Origin: Salinisphaera sp. LB1
GTDB taxonomy: Bacteria > Pseudomonadota > Gammaproteobacteria > Nevskiales > Salinisphaeraceae
Assembly (NCBI RefSeq): GCF_003177035.1
Contig: NZ_CP029488.1
Coordinates: forward strand, 2,542,001-2,606,000
DNA length: 64,000 nt
Direction: 5' to 3'
Shown here: positions 31,986 through 40,906 of the stretch, in pieces
Position numbering within the stretch: position 1 is the stretch's first letter
How the letters are laid out: every line of letters starts with the position of its first letter
Translations under genes and position numbers: made by a program
The notes under the pieces: model-generated
Told to the model about the DNA's origin: nothing
Database searches by the model: none
Seen by the model: only the letters and a program-made list of their open reading frames with translations

Positions 31986-32003
31986 CACGACCCGTGGGTC
32001 GTG
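31986..32003. promoter_or_regulatory. Palindrome upstream of persulfide dioxygenase
   Basis: CACGACCC-GT-GGGTCGTG, two perfect 8-bp arms with a 2-base centre, ends 34 bp before the dioxygenase ATG. It lies downstream of the candidate promoter. It may be a second operator for another regulator or a hairpin in the mRNA leader. Confidence 0.5.
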
Positions 32004-32037
32004 CGACATCATATTCTCCGTGATCGAGGAACGTTCG

Positions 32038-32907
32038 ATGGCCAAGGCCAGCCCGGAAGTCGCAGGCTTCCACGATGACAAGACAGGTAGCGTGCAATAC
32101 GTCGTGATCGACCCTCAGACCGACCGGTGCGCGATCATCGATCCGGTCTGGAACTACGACGAGGCGTCGGCGCGAACATCCACAGTCTCGATCGACGAGA
32201 TCAGTGCCTTCATCGCCAGACGTAGACTCACGGTGGACTGGATTCTGGACACCCACCCCCATGCCGATCATTTCTCGGCCGGCGTGCTCCTGGGTGAGCG
32301 CTATGGTGCACCGCGCGCGATCGGCGAGAAGGTCGTCGAAGTGCAGAAACTGTGGCAGACGATCTACAACTTCGGTGCCGACTACGCGACTGACGGCCGG
32401 CAGTGGGACCGGCTGTTCGCCGATGGCGATGCGTTCAATGTGGGTGCGCTGGAAGGGCGTGTCATGTTCTCGCCCGGCCACACGCTGGCTTCGATCACCT
32501 ATGTGATCGGCGACGCGGCGTTCGTGCACGACACCCTGTTCATGCCCGACAGCGGCACCGCGCGGGCGGATTTCCCCGGCGGCGACGCGCGCACGCTGTA
32601 CCGCTCGATACAGCGTATTCTCGAGCTGCCGGATGCCACGCGCCTGTTCGTGGGCCACGATTACCGGCCGGGCGGGCGCGAGGCGCGCTGGGAGTCGACC
32701 GTGGCCGAGCAGCGGGCGCGCAACAGCCATCTGCGTGACGCGCCCGGCGAGGACGCGTACGTCGCCATGCGCGAGGCGCGCGACGCTACGCTGCCGCTGC
32801 CGGCTTTGATGCTGGCCGCGTTGCAGGTCAACACGCGCGGCGGGCGTTTGCCCGAATCCGAGGATGATGGCCACTCGTATCTGAAGATCCCGCTCAACCG
32901 GTTCTGA
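32038..32907 (+). CDS. pdo: Persulfide dioxygenase (ETHE1-like, metallo-beta-lactamase fold)
   Basis: An iron-dependent enzyme that oxidises glutathione persulfide to sulfite and glutathione. The 289-aa protein shows the metal motif DTHPHADHFSAG (H73, H75, D77, H78), H148 in FSPGHTLASI, D165 and H207 in LFVGHDYRPGG, in the order typical of ETHE1 and bacterial PDO. The ATG at 32038 has CGAGGA 7 bases upstream. It is divergent from the SQR operon, with a shared control region. It would take the persulfide made by SQR. A second copy lies at 39888. Confidence 0.9.
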   Translation: MAKASPEVAGFHDDKTGSVQYVVIDPQTDRCAIIDPVWNYDEASARTSTVSIDEISAFIARRRLTVDWILDTHPHADHFSAGVLLGERYGAPRAIGEKVVEVQKLWQTIYNFGADYATDGRQWDRLFADGDAFNVGALEGRVMFSPGHTLASITYVIGDAAFVHDTLFMPDSGTARADFPGGDARTLYRSIQRILELPDATRLFVGHDYRPGGREARWESTVAEQRARNSHLRDAPGEDAYVAMREARDATLPLPALMLAALQVNTRGGRLPESEDDGHSYLKIPLNRF

Positions 32908-33020
32908 GCCCGGTTGCCGCGGCCATGGTCGGCGCCTGCGACAATGCGTCGCGACCGGCCGGATCTACGACCATGGTATTATCTTGCATTGGCGAAACCT
33001 TTAGAAAGGGTTGATGCGAT

Positions 33021-34457
33021 ATGGAAAGTGCAACCGCGATCATGCTGTCCCGTCTGGATTTTGCGTGGGTGGCGAGCATGCACTTTCTCTACCCACCGCT
33101 GACCATCGGCCTGGCGCTGCTGTTGTTTTTGGCCGAATGGCGGTGGCTGCGTACCGACGACGACACGTGGTACCGGCTGACCCGGTTCTTCGAGAAGCTG
33201 TTCATCATCAATTTCGGCGCCGGGGTTGCGACCGGCGTCACCATGGAGATGGCGTTCGGCATTCTGTACGGTCCGTTCTCCCAGGCCGCCGGGCCGTACT
33301 TCGGCAACGTGCTCGGCTACGAGACGATCACCGCCTTCATGTACGAGGCCGGCTTCATCGGCCTGATGATCTTCGGCTGGGGCAAGATCAGCCGCCGCAT
33401 GCATCTGTTCTCGACCTTCAACGTGATGCTGTCGTCGACCCTGTCGGCCTTCTGGATCATGAACGCCAATTCGTGGATGCAGACGCCGACCGGCGTGGAA
33501 CTGCGCGACGGCATCTTCCACGTGACCGACTGGGGCGCGGCGATTTTCAACCCCAATTTTCTGCCGTCGTTCGCCCATATGTGGGTGGCTGCGGTCGAAC
33601 TGGCGCTGTTCGTGGTGATCGGCGTCAGTGCCTGGTACTTGCTCAAGAAACGGCATGAAGACATGTTCAGCCGCCCGCTGGCCTATGCGTTGGTGGCGGC
33701 GGCCCTGGTCGCCCCGCTGCAGGTATATCTGGGCGACGATCTCGGCCAGGTGGTCGCCGAGCACCAGCCCGCGGCGCTGGCCGCGATGGAAGGCCATTAC
33801 CACACCTACGCGCCGGACGGCAGCGTGAACACCGGTTGGCACATCGTGGCCTGGCCGGACGACGCGGCCGGCGAAAACCGCTGGGCGCTCACCATCCCGC
33901 ACGCGCTCAGCCTGATCGAGACACATACCTGGAACGGCAAGGTGCCGGGCCTGGACCAGACCCCCAAGGCCAACCGGCCGCCGGTATGGATCCCGTTCTA
34001 CGGCTTTCGTGTGATGCTGGCAATCGGTTTCTTCCTCGTGCTGGTGGCGTTCTGGGGCGTCTGGATGGTTTATACCCGACGCCTGTTCTCGGCCGGTGGT
34101 CGCGCGCGCCGGTGGTTCCTGCGAACGGCCGTGTTCAGCGCGTTCCTGCCGTTTCTGGCGATATGGACCGGCTGGTGGACGCGCGAGGTCGCGCGCCAGC
34201 CCTGGCTGGTCGACGGCATGATGCGCATCGAACAGGGCGTGAGCCGCATGACCGTGGCCGAGGCCGCCATCTGGCTGGTCGGCTTCATTATCTTTGAACT
34301 CGTGGTGTGGTTTTTCACCTGGTACTTCATGGCCAAGGTGATCCGCCAGGGCCCCGACCTCGAAGCGCCGGTGCTACGCGGCGGGGACGATGCGATCGGG
34401 CATCTCGAATCCCAGCCGGGCGCTGACGACGCGCGCCCGGCCTACGAACGGCCGTAG
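33021..34457 (+). CDS. cydA: Cytochrome bd ubiquinol oxidase subunit I
   Basis: Subunit I of a bd-type quinol oxidase, 478 aa, with about nine membrane segments. Haem ligands are visible: H21 in MHFLYPP (b595/d region), H186 in SFAHMW and M332 in YGFRVML (b558 pair), and Glu residues in GYETITAFMYEAGF. The Q-loop is short, as in the cyanide-insensitive CIO type. The usual GRQPW motif reads ARQPW at 391-395. cydB follows after 12 bp. bd oxidases conserve energy modestly but resist sulfide and cyanide. Confidence 0.95.
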   Translation: MESATAIMLSRLDFAWVASMHFLYPPLTIGLALLLFLAEWRWLRTDDDTWYRLTRFFEKLFIINFGAGVATGVTMEMAFGILYGPFSQAAGPYFGNVLGYETITAFMYEAGFIGLMIFGWGKISRRMHLFSTFNVMLSSTLSAFWIMNANSWMQTPTGVELRDGIFHVTDWGAAIFNPNFLPSFAHMWVAAVELALFVVIGVSAWYLLKKRHEDMFSRPLAYALVAAALVAPLQVYLGDDLGQVVAEHQPAALAAMEGHYHTYAPDGSVNTGWHIVAWPDDAAGENRWALTIPHALSLIETHTWNGKVPGLDQTPKANRPPVWIPFYGFRVMLAIGFFLVLVAFWGVWMVYTRRLFSAGGRARRWFLRTAVFSAFLPFLAIWTGWWTREVARQPWLVDGMMRIEQGVSRMTVAEAAIWLVGFIIFELVVWFFTWYFMAKVIRQGPDLEAPVLRGGDDAIGHLESQPGADDARPAYERP

Positions 34458-34469
34458 AGGAAAGACGTC

Positions 34470-35513
34470 ATGCCTGCGGATATCGGAGAACTGCACCTGT
34501 TCGTGATCTATGCGTGGTGGTTCGCGCTGGGTTTCAGCCTGCTGCTCTACATCATGCTCGACGGGGCGGATCTGGGTGCCGGGGTGTTCTCGCTGTTCGT
34601 GCGGGACCCGGATGAGCGCGGCGGCATCATGGCCGCCATGGCCGGCACCTGGGATGCCAACGAAACCTGGCTGGTGGTGGCCGGCGGCGTGTTGTTCGGT
34701 ACGTTTCCGCTGGTTTACGGCTCCGCCTTCCACTATCTGATGCTGCCGCTGATCATCGTGCTGTGGAGCATCATGATGCGCGCCATCGCGCTCGAGTTCC
34801 GGCATCATTCCGAGCGCAGTGCGCATCTCTGGGATGGCCTGTTCGGTGTCGCCAGCCTCACCACGCTGTTCTTCGCCGGCATGGCGATGGGCGCGGTGCT
34901 CGAAGGCTATCCGCTCACCGAGGGCAACGTGCCCACCTATGCCGGCGGCATGTTTCGTTTCATCAGCCCGTTCAGCCTGTGGACCGGCGTCGGCGCCGTG
35001 GTGGCGGCATCCCTGGCCGGCAGCCTGTTCATCCGGGCCCGGTTCGAGCGTACCGAGGCCATCCGCCGGCATGCCGCGCGCTGGGTCGATCGTTCGTTCT
35101 ATGCCTCGCTTGTGGCGGTGGTGGTGACCGTGGTCTGGAGCCTGCTGAAATTCCCCTGGGCGGCGGACAAATGGCTGGGGCCCTATTTCTGGGTCTGGGG
35201 CCTGGTGGCGCTGGCCGTGGTCTATGCCGTGGTCCGCATGCGGCGTTCGTCGCGTCACGGTCGTGATCTGTTCGCCATTCTGTGGCTGAACGCGGCCATC
35301 GCCATCATGTGGCTGGCGATGATGTTCACCATGCTGCCGTGGCTGGTGCCCAACACCTGGACGATCTACGACGCGGCCAGCCCGTCGGTGTCGCTGGTGA
35401 CGTTCACCATGGCCATGGGCGGCTTCCTGCCGGTGATGCTGATCTACAACTGGTATCAGATCTGGGTGTTCCGGGCCCGCATATCCAAGCTGACCGGCTA
35501 CGGTCACCACTGA
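34470..35513 (+). CDS. cydB: Cytochrome bd ubiquinol oxidase subunit II
   Basis: The partner subunit of CydA, 347 aa, with about eight membrane segments and the family landmarks LLYIMLDGADLGAGVFSLF, GTWDANETWLV, the segment FPLVYGSAFHYLMLPLII and FTMAMGGFLPVMLIYNWYQ. A GAGGAAAG ribosome binding site precedes the ATG. The stop overlaps the next ATG by one base (TGATG). Confidence 0.96.
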   Translation: MPADIGELHLFVIYAWWFALGFSLLLYIMLDGADLGAGVFSLFVRDPDERGGIMAAMAGTWDANETWLVVAGGVLFGTFPLVYGSAFHYLMLPLIIVLWSIMMRAIALEFRHHSERSAHLWDGLFGVASLTTLFFAGMAMGAVLEGYPLTEGNVPTYAGGMFRFISPFSLWTGVGAVVAASLAGSLFIRARFERTEAIRRHAARWVDRSFYASLVAVVVTVVWSLLKFPWAADKWLGPYFWVWGLVALAVVYAVVRMRRSSRHGRDLFAILWLNAAIAIMWLAMMFTMLPWLVPNTWTIYDAASPSVSLVTFTMAMGGFLPVMLIYNWYQIWVFRARISKLTGYGHH

Positions 35514-35746
35514 TGGGCCGGGCGCGTCCCGAATCGCAGGGCCGCCGCGGCTGGGCCTGGTGGCCGGTGGCGCTGGCCGCTGCATTTCTCGTGCCACCGG
35601 TGGCAGGGCTGGTTCTTATCGCACGGTTCTTCGGCGGCCTGGGCCCCGGTCTGTGGCTGATGGCGGGCGTGGTGTTTCTGTTCGCGGTCACGCTCGTGGT
35701 GGGCCTGGCGCGCGCCGAGCGGGCGGCGCCGAAGTCGCGCCGCTGA
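35513..35746 (+). CDS. Small two-helix membrane protein in the cyd operon
   Basis: A 77-aa protein with two hydrophobic segments (about 17-40, WPVALAAAFLVPPVAGLVLI, and 46-66, LWLMAGVVFLFAVTLVVGLA) and basic ends. Its ATG overlaps the cydB stop by one base, so it is translated with cydB. It is longer than CydX (about 37 aa, one helix) and I do not recognise the family. By position it may be a bd-oxidase accessory or assembly subunit; that is inference. Confidence 0.7.
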   Translation: MGRARPESQGRRGWAWWPVALAAAFLVPPVAGLVLIARFFGGLGPGLWLMAGVVFLFAVTLVVGLARAERAAPKSRR

Positions 35747-35772
35747 GCCGCGGAGCGCGGCGTCAGTTGCCG

Positions 35773-37554
35773 ATGTCGGCCAAGACTTCGAACAGCACGC
35801 GGCGTGGCCCGGAAGGATGGCTGCGCGCGCACCTGGCCGGCCATCGGGCGTTGTTGTTCGGCGCGGTCGCGGTTGGGTTGATCGATGCGCCGCTATTGAT
35901 CGCCCAGGCCTGGCTGCTGGCGCTGATCATCAATGCCGTGGCCATAGACGGGCAGGGACTGGACGCCGTCATGCCCTGGTTGTGGTGCCTGCTCGGTGTG
36001 TTCGCGGCCCGCGTGTTGACGGGCATACTGCGCGACGGGCTGGCATTCGAAGGCGCGGCCCGGATCAAGCATCGCCTGCGCGAGGCCCTGTTCGAGCACT
36101 GCATCGCACTCGGGCCCGACTGGGCGCGCGGCGCCCGCAGCGGCACGGTCTCGCATCTGCTGGCCGATGCGATCGAGGCCATGGACCGCTACTACCGCGA
36201 TTATCTGCCGCAGACGATGCTGGCGGCGGTGCTGCCGATCGTATTGTTGTTGGTGATCTTTCCGAACGACTGGGTTTCGGGGTTGATCCTGTTGATCACG
36301 GCCCCGCTGGTGCCGTTTTTCATGGTCCTGATCGGCAAGGGAACGGAAGCGCTCAACCAGCGCCAGTGGCGCCGGCTCGCACGCCTGAGCGCGCATTTCT
36401 TCGATGCCATCGAAGGCCTGACCACGCTCAAGCTGTTCGGCGCCAGCCGGCGCGAACTGGATGCCGTGGCCGCCATGTCGGAAGGGTATCGGCGCGAGAC
36501 GCTGGCGGTGCTGCGGCTGGCCTTCGTGTCGTCGCTCATCCTCGAATTCCTGACCACGCTCGGCATCGCCATGGTCGCGGTGTATATCGGGTTCCGGCTG
36601 TACTACGGTGAGATGGCGTTCTGGCCCGGGCTGTTCGTGCTGCTGCTCGCGCCCGAGTTCTATCGCCCGCTGCGCGACATGGGCGCGCAATACCATGCGC
36701 GCATGGAGGCGATCGGTGCTGCCGAGGGGCTGATCGAGGTCTTCGCGCGTCAGCGCCCCGAAGACACGGCCAGCCGCGCGGCGGGTGAGGCGATCTCTCG
36801 CCCCGAACGTATCGAATGCCGCGATCTGGCGTTCGCTTATGCCGACGGCGCGCCGGTGTTCAGCGGCGTGGATCTCGCGCTGCGCCGCGGTCGCCGCATT
36901 GCCCTGGTCGGCCCCAGCGGGGCAGGCAAGACCACGCTGGCGCATCTGCTGCTGGGATTTCTGCGGCCGCAGGCCGGCGCTATTCGGGTCGACGGCGTCG
37001 ATCTCGCAAGCCTGCCACGCAGCGTCTGGCTGCAGCAGGTCGCCTGGGTGCCCCAGCGCCCGACGCTGTTCCACGGCACCCTCGCCGACAATATCCGGCT
37101 CGGCTGTGCCGACGTCGATGACGCCGCGGTGGCCCGGGCCGCGCGCCAGGCCAACGCTGACGCCTTCATCGAGGCACTGCCCGACGGCTACGAGACCGTG
37201 ATCGGCGATCGTGGCCAGGGCCTGTCGGGTGGGCAGATCCAGCGCATCGCGCTGGCGCGGGCTTTTCTCAAGGACGCGGCGCTGGTGGTGCTGGACGAGC
37301 CGAGCGCCAGTCTCGATCCGGCCAGCGAAGCGGCGATCACCGACGCCGTGGCGCGGCTGGCCGCGGATCGCATGCTGCTGATCATCGCCCATCGGCTGGA
37401 TACGGTGCGCGAGGCCGACGAGATCCTGCTGCTGGCCGACGGCGCGATCGCGGAGCGCGGCCGGCACGACGCGCTGATGGCCGCCGATGGCCGCTATGCG
37501 CGGCTCTGGTCGCTTTACCGTGCCGACGATGCCTTCAGCGGGGTTCGGTCGTGA
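35773..37554 (+). CDS. cydD: Heterodimeric ABC exporter subunit CydD
   Basis: CydDC exports cysteine and glutathione, or in recent work moves haem for cytochrome bd assembly. This 593-aa half has six membrane segments and an ATPase domain with Walker A GPSGAGKTTLA, signature LSGGQIQRIALARAF, Walker B ALVVLDEPSASLD and the switch IIAHRLDTV. The ATG at 35773 (MSAKTSNSTRRG) is preferred; a TTG two codons earlier is possible. It follows the small membrane gene and its stop overlaps the cydC start. Confidence 0.93.
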   Translation: MSAKTSNSTRRGPEGWLRAHLAGHRALLFGAVAVGLIDAPLLIAQAWLLALIINAVAIDGQGLDAVMPWLWCLLGVFAARVLTGILRDGLAFEGAARIKHRLREALFEHCIALGPDWARGARSGTVSHLLADAIEAMDRYYRDYLPQTMLAAVLPIVLLLVIFPNDWVSGLILLITAPLVPFFMVLIGKGTEALNQRQWRRLARLSAHFFDAIEGLTTLKLFGASRRELDAVAAMSEGYRRETLAVLRLAFVSSLILEFLTTLGIAMVAVYIGFRLYYGEMAFWPGLFVLLLAPEFYRPLRDMGAQYHARMEAIGAAEGLIEVFARQRPEDTASRAAGEAISRPERIECRDLAFAYADGAPVFSGVDLALRRGRRIALVGPSGAGKTTLAHLLLGFLRPQAGAIRVDGVDLASLPRSVWLQQVAWVPQRPTLFHGTLADNIRLGCADVDDAAVARAARQANADAFIEALPDGYETVIGDRGQGLSGGQIQRIALARAFLKDAALVVLDEPSASLDPASEAAITDAVARLAADRMLLIIAHRLDTVREADEILLLADGAIAERGRHDALMAADGRYARLWSLYRADDAFSGVRS

Positions 37555-39272
37555 ACGACTGGCGCCGTCTGCTGGCGCTCGCGCGGCCCTATCGCGGCAT
37601 GCTGTGGCTCGGTATCGGGCTGACCACGGCCGTGGTGCTGGCCAACGTCGCGCTCATGGCGCTCGCCGGATGGTTCATCACCGGCATGGCGCTGGCCGGT
37701 CTCGGGCTCGGCACGATCAATTATTTCGCGCCGGCGGCCGGCATCCGCGGGCTGGCGATCGTGCGGGCGATGGGGCGATACCTTGAACGCCTAGTCACGC
37801 ACGATGCCACGCTGCGACTGCTGGCGCGGCTGCGCGTGACCTTCTATGCCGGGCTCGAACCGCTGGCGCCGGCCGGCCTGCAACGCTATCGCGGCGGCGA
37901 CCTGCTCAGTCGCATGCGCGCGGACATCGACACGCTCGACAACTTCTACCTGCGCGTGATCGCGCCGAGCCTGGCGGCGGCAGCGAGCATCGTGCTCGTC
38001 AATGGCTTCGCCGCCTGGTTCAGCCCGGCGGTGGCACTGGTCAATGCGATCGGCCTGCTCGCGGCCGGATTCGTGCTGCCCTGGGCCGCCTATCGGCTGA
38101 GTCGCTCGGGCGGGGCCGAGCGCCGCCGCGTGCTGGCGGACCTGCGCGCGACCGGGGCCGACAGCATTCGTGGCCTGGGCGAACTCTGGGTGTATCAGGC
38201 CACCGCACGCCAGGCCGGGCGCATCCGTGGCCTGTCGCGCCGGCTGCTGGCGGTGCAGCGACGCGACGCCTGGCGCGAGGCGATCGCCGACGCGGCATCG
38301 GCGGCCATCGCCCGCGCGACGCTCTGGGTGGTCCTGGTCGCGGCAATACCGCTGGTCGGGCAGGCCGCGATCGACGGCCCGGCACTGGCCATGCTCGTGT
38401 TTCTGGTCATGGCGAGCTTCGAAGCCGTGGCCCCCTTGCCGGCGGCGTTTCGTGCGCTGGCCGAGACACGCGCCGCGGCCCGGCGGATCTTCGAGATCAT
38501 GGACGCCGAGCCGGCCGTGTCGGACCCGCCGGCCGATGCCGCGCCGCCGCAGCGTTTCGATGTCGTGCTGCGCGGGGTATCGCTGCGCTACGAGGAGGCC
38601 GCGTCATGGGCGCTGGACGGCGCGAATCTCACGCTTGCGCCCGGCCGCACGCTGGGGCTGGTCGGCGCCAGCGGTGCCGGCAAGACCAGCGTCGTGAACG
38701 CGATCCTGCGGTTCTGGCCGTATCAGGCCGGGCGGGTGGACATCGGCGGTACGGCGATCGAGCGCTATGCGGCCGGGACGGTGCGCGGCTGGTGTGCGGT
38801 GGTCAGCCAGCACACGCATCTGTTCAATGCCAGCGTGGCCGATAACCTGCGTATCGCCCGGCCTGAGGCGGGCACGGACCAAATGCAGGCGGCCCTGGCG
38901 CAGGTCGGCCTGTCACCGCGGGTGGCCGCCATGCCGCAGGGGCTGGATACATTCATCGGCGAGGCCGGCGCGCGCCTGTCCGGCGGCGAGGCGCGCCGGC
39001 TGGCGATTGCCCGCGCCGTGCTCAAGGACGTGCCGATCCTGATCCTGGACGAGCCCACCGAGGGGCTCGACGCGCGATCCGAGGCCGATGTGCTGGCGGC
39101 GTTGTCACCATTGATGGCAGCGCGGACGACGCTGGTGATCACGCATCGGCCGTCGGTGCTGCGTTATGTGGACGAGATCGCCGTGATCGAAGCCGGCCGG
39201 ATCGTGGAGCAGGTCGATCCGCGCGCAGCCACCGCCGAGGCGCGGTTCTGGCGCCATCTGCGCCTCGCCTGA
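37551..39272 (+). CDS. cydC: Heterodimeric ABC exporter subunit CydC
   Basis: The second half of the CydDC exporter, 573 aa. It has six membrane segments (LALARPYRGMLWLGIGLTTA onward), Walker A GASGAGKTSVVN, signature LSGGEARRLAIARAV and Walker B ILILDEPTEGLDA. The start is a GTG at 37551 overlapping the cydD stop (GTGA). The order cydA-cydB-orf77-cydD-cydC keeps oxidase and assembly factor in one operon. Confidence 0.93.
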   Translation: MNDWRRLLALARPYRGMLWLGIGLTTAVVLANVALMALAGWFITGMALAGLGLGTINYFAPAAGIRGLAIVRAMGRYLERLVTHDATLRLLARLRVTFYAGLEPLAPAGLQRYRGGDLLSRMRADIDTLDNFYLRVIAPSLAAAASIVLVNGFAAWFSPAVALVNAIGLLAAGFVLPWAAYRLSRSGGAERRRVLADLRATGADSIRGLGELWVYQATARQAGRIRGLSRRLLAVQRRDAWREAIADAASAAIARATLWVVLVAAIPLVGQAAIDGPALAMLVFLVMASFEAVAPLPAAFRALAETRAAARRIFEIMDAEPAVSDPPADAAPPQRFDVVLRGVSLRYEEAASWALDGANLTLAPGRTLGLVGASGAGKTSVVNAILRFWPYQAGRVDIGGTAIERYAAGTVRGWCAVVSQHTHLFNASVADNLRIARPEAGTDQMQAALAQVGLSPRVAAMPQGLDTFIGEAGARLSGGEARRLAIARAVLKDVPILILDEPTEGLDARSEADVLAALSPLMAARTTLVITHRPSVLRYVDEIAVIEAGRIVEQVDPRAATAEARFWRHLRLA

Positions 39273-39351
39273 GGCGAGTGCGGCGGCGGATCGAGGCCGC
39301 ACGCGCTGGCCCCGCGACGCCCCCAATGTTTATAAGTGCCGCCCGGCGCTG

Positions 39352-39801
39352 TCACCGGAGCTTGTTTCGCGTGGCCTCGTACAACGGCGATTGTGGGTCA
39401 AGGCCGGTGCTCAGGCCGATGTCGAGTGCGCGCTCGGCGCTTTCACCGTGCAGGTGGCAGGCACGGTAGGCCATGAGCGCGCCGACGCGATTGCTGCTGG
39501 CACAGTGCACGAGCGCCGGCGTGCCGCCGGCCGCGGCGAGGGCGTCGTCGAGGTCGCGGGCTTGGCGATCGTCGATGTCATTCGCCCCCGCAACCGGGAT
39601 ATTGACGTAACGCATGCCGGCGTCGGCCACTACGCGGGCTTCGTCGAATTCGTCGAATTCGCCGGCCGGGCGCAGGTTGACCACGGTCTTGACCCCGGCT
39701 TGGCCCGCGGCGACGAGTTGTGCCCGGTTCGGTTGCCCCGCGGTCACGATATCGGCGCCGAAGTGGCGGGCGTTCTTCAGATCATTCGGGTAATCGGACA
39801 T
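39352..39801 (-). CDS. DUF442 (Blh-type) sulfurtransferase / phosphatase-like protein
   Basis: A 149-aa protein of the TIGR01244 / DUF442 family with a protein-tyrosine-phosphatase loop H99-C100-A-S-S-N-R105. In Xylella and Agrobacterium the same domain is fused to a persulfide dioxygenase in Blh, where it acts as a sulfurtransferase in sulfide detoxification. Here the dioxygenase is a separate gene just upstream, 86 bp away on the same strand. The ATG at 39801 has AGGA about 8 bases upstream; an in-frame ATG at 39831 is less likely. Confidence 0.85.
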   Translation of the reverse strand: MSDYPNDLKNARHFGADIVTAGQPNRAQLVAAGQAGVKTVVNLRPAGEFDEFDEARVVADAGMRYVNIPVAGANDIDDRQARDLDDALAAAGGTPALVHCASSNRVGALMAYRACHLHGESAERALDIGLSTGLDPQSPLYEATRNKLR

Positions 39802-39887
39802 GGCGCGATCCTGGTGCTCTGTCGGTTGCAACGATAGAGGGCTGCCGGCGGTTTCGGCCGACAGCGCGAAGCCTGCGGCGCCCCAGA

Positions 39888-40772
39888 TTACAAGGTATCC
39901 AGTGGAATTTTCAGGTAGTGCACGCCGTTGGATTCTTCCGGCGGCAGATGGCCGGCCCGCATGTTGACCTGAACCGAGGGCAGAATCAGCCGCGGCATGC
40001 CGAGCGTGGCGTCGCGCGCCTCGCGCATGGCGACGAATGCGTCTTCGGTCACGCCTTCATGCACATGGATATTGTGGCGCCGCTGTTCGCCCACGGTCGT
40101 TTGCCAGCGATATTCGCGCCGTCCCTCGGGCAGATAGTCGTGGCACAGGAATACACGGGTTTCGTCGGGCAGGGCCATCAGCTTCTGGATCGAGCGATAC
40201 AGCGTGCGTGCATCGCCGCCGGGGAAATCGCAGCGCGCCGTGCCATAGTCGGGCATGAACAGGGTGTCGCCCACGAACACCGCGTCGCCGATGATATGGC
40301 TCATGCAGGCCGGGGTATGGCCGGGCGTATGGATGGCCCGGGCCGTTATCGAGCCGATCGTGTATTCGACGCCGTCCGCGAACAGCTGATCGAACTGGCT
40401 GCCATCGCGTTCGAACTCGGTGCCGGCGTTGAAGATCTTGCCGAATACATCCTGCACGGTCCGGATATGTTCGCCGATGGCGAGTTTGCCGCCCACCTGC
40501 TGCTGGATCCATGGCGCGGCCGACAGATGATCGGCGTGGGCGTGGGTTTCCAGCAGCCAGTCCACGGCGAGGCCCCGTTCGCGTACGGCGTCGACGATGC
40601 GCTGGGCGTTGTCATGACTGATGCGCGCGGCATTGGGCTCGTAATCGAGCACGGAATCGATGATCGCGCAGTGGTCGGTGGCGGGATCGTTGACGATATA
40701 GCTCACGGTATTCGTGGCCGAATCGAAGAAGGCCTCGACCTGGACCTCTTCGGTGAGTGCCGACGTCGTCAT
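39888..40772 (-). CDS. Persulfide dioxygenase-like metallo-hydrolase (second copy)
   Basis: A 294-aa ETHE1/Blh-type protein, paralogous to the one at 32038. The metal motif is ETHAHADHLSAA (H77, H79, D81, H82); IHTPGHTPACMSH, GDTLFMPDYGTARCDFPGGD and FLCHDYLPEG follow. GGAG is placed about 8 bases before the ATG. It lies upstream of the DUF442 gene, so the two probably form an operon equal to a split Blh. The extra length at the start (TTSALTEEVQVEAFF) matches the Blh group rather than the first copy. Confidence 0.87.
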   Translation of the reverse strand: MTTSALTEEVQVEAFFDSATNTVSYIVNDPATDHCAIIDSVLDYEPNAARISHDNAQRIVDAVRERGLAVDWLLETHAHADHLSAAPWIQQQVGGKLAIGEHIRTVQDVFGKIFNAGTEFERDGSQFDQLFADGVEYTIGSITARAIHTPGHTPACMSHIIGDAVFVGDTLFMPDYGTARCDFPGGDARTLYRSIQKLMALPDETRVFLCHDYLPEGRREYRWQTTVGEQRRHNIHVHEGVTEDAFVAMREARDATLGMPRLILPSVQVNMRAGHLPPEESNGVHYLKIPLDTL

Positions 40773-40906
40773 GACGCATCTCCTCTCATAAGCGGGTGAA
40801 CCGCAATGGCTCCACGATAGGTCGCCGTCGAGACCCGCGCTTGATCTGAATCAATCCGGCGCCACGGCGGCGTTGCCGTATTGCGAGAGGCCGGTGGCGC
40901 GAAAAC

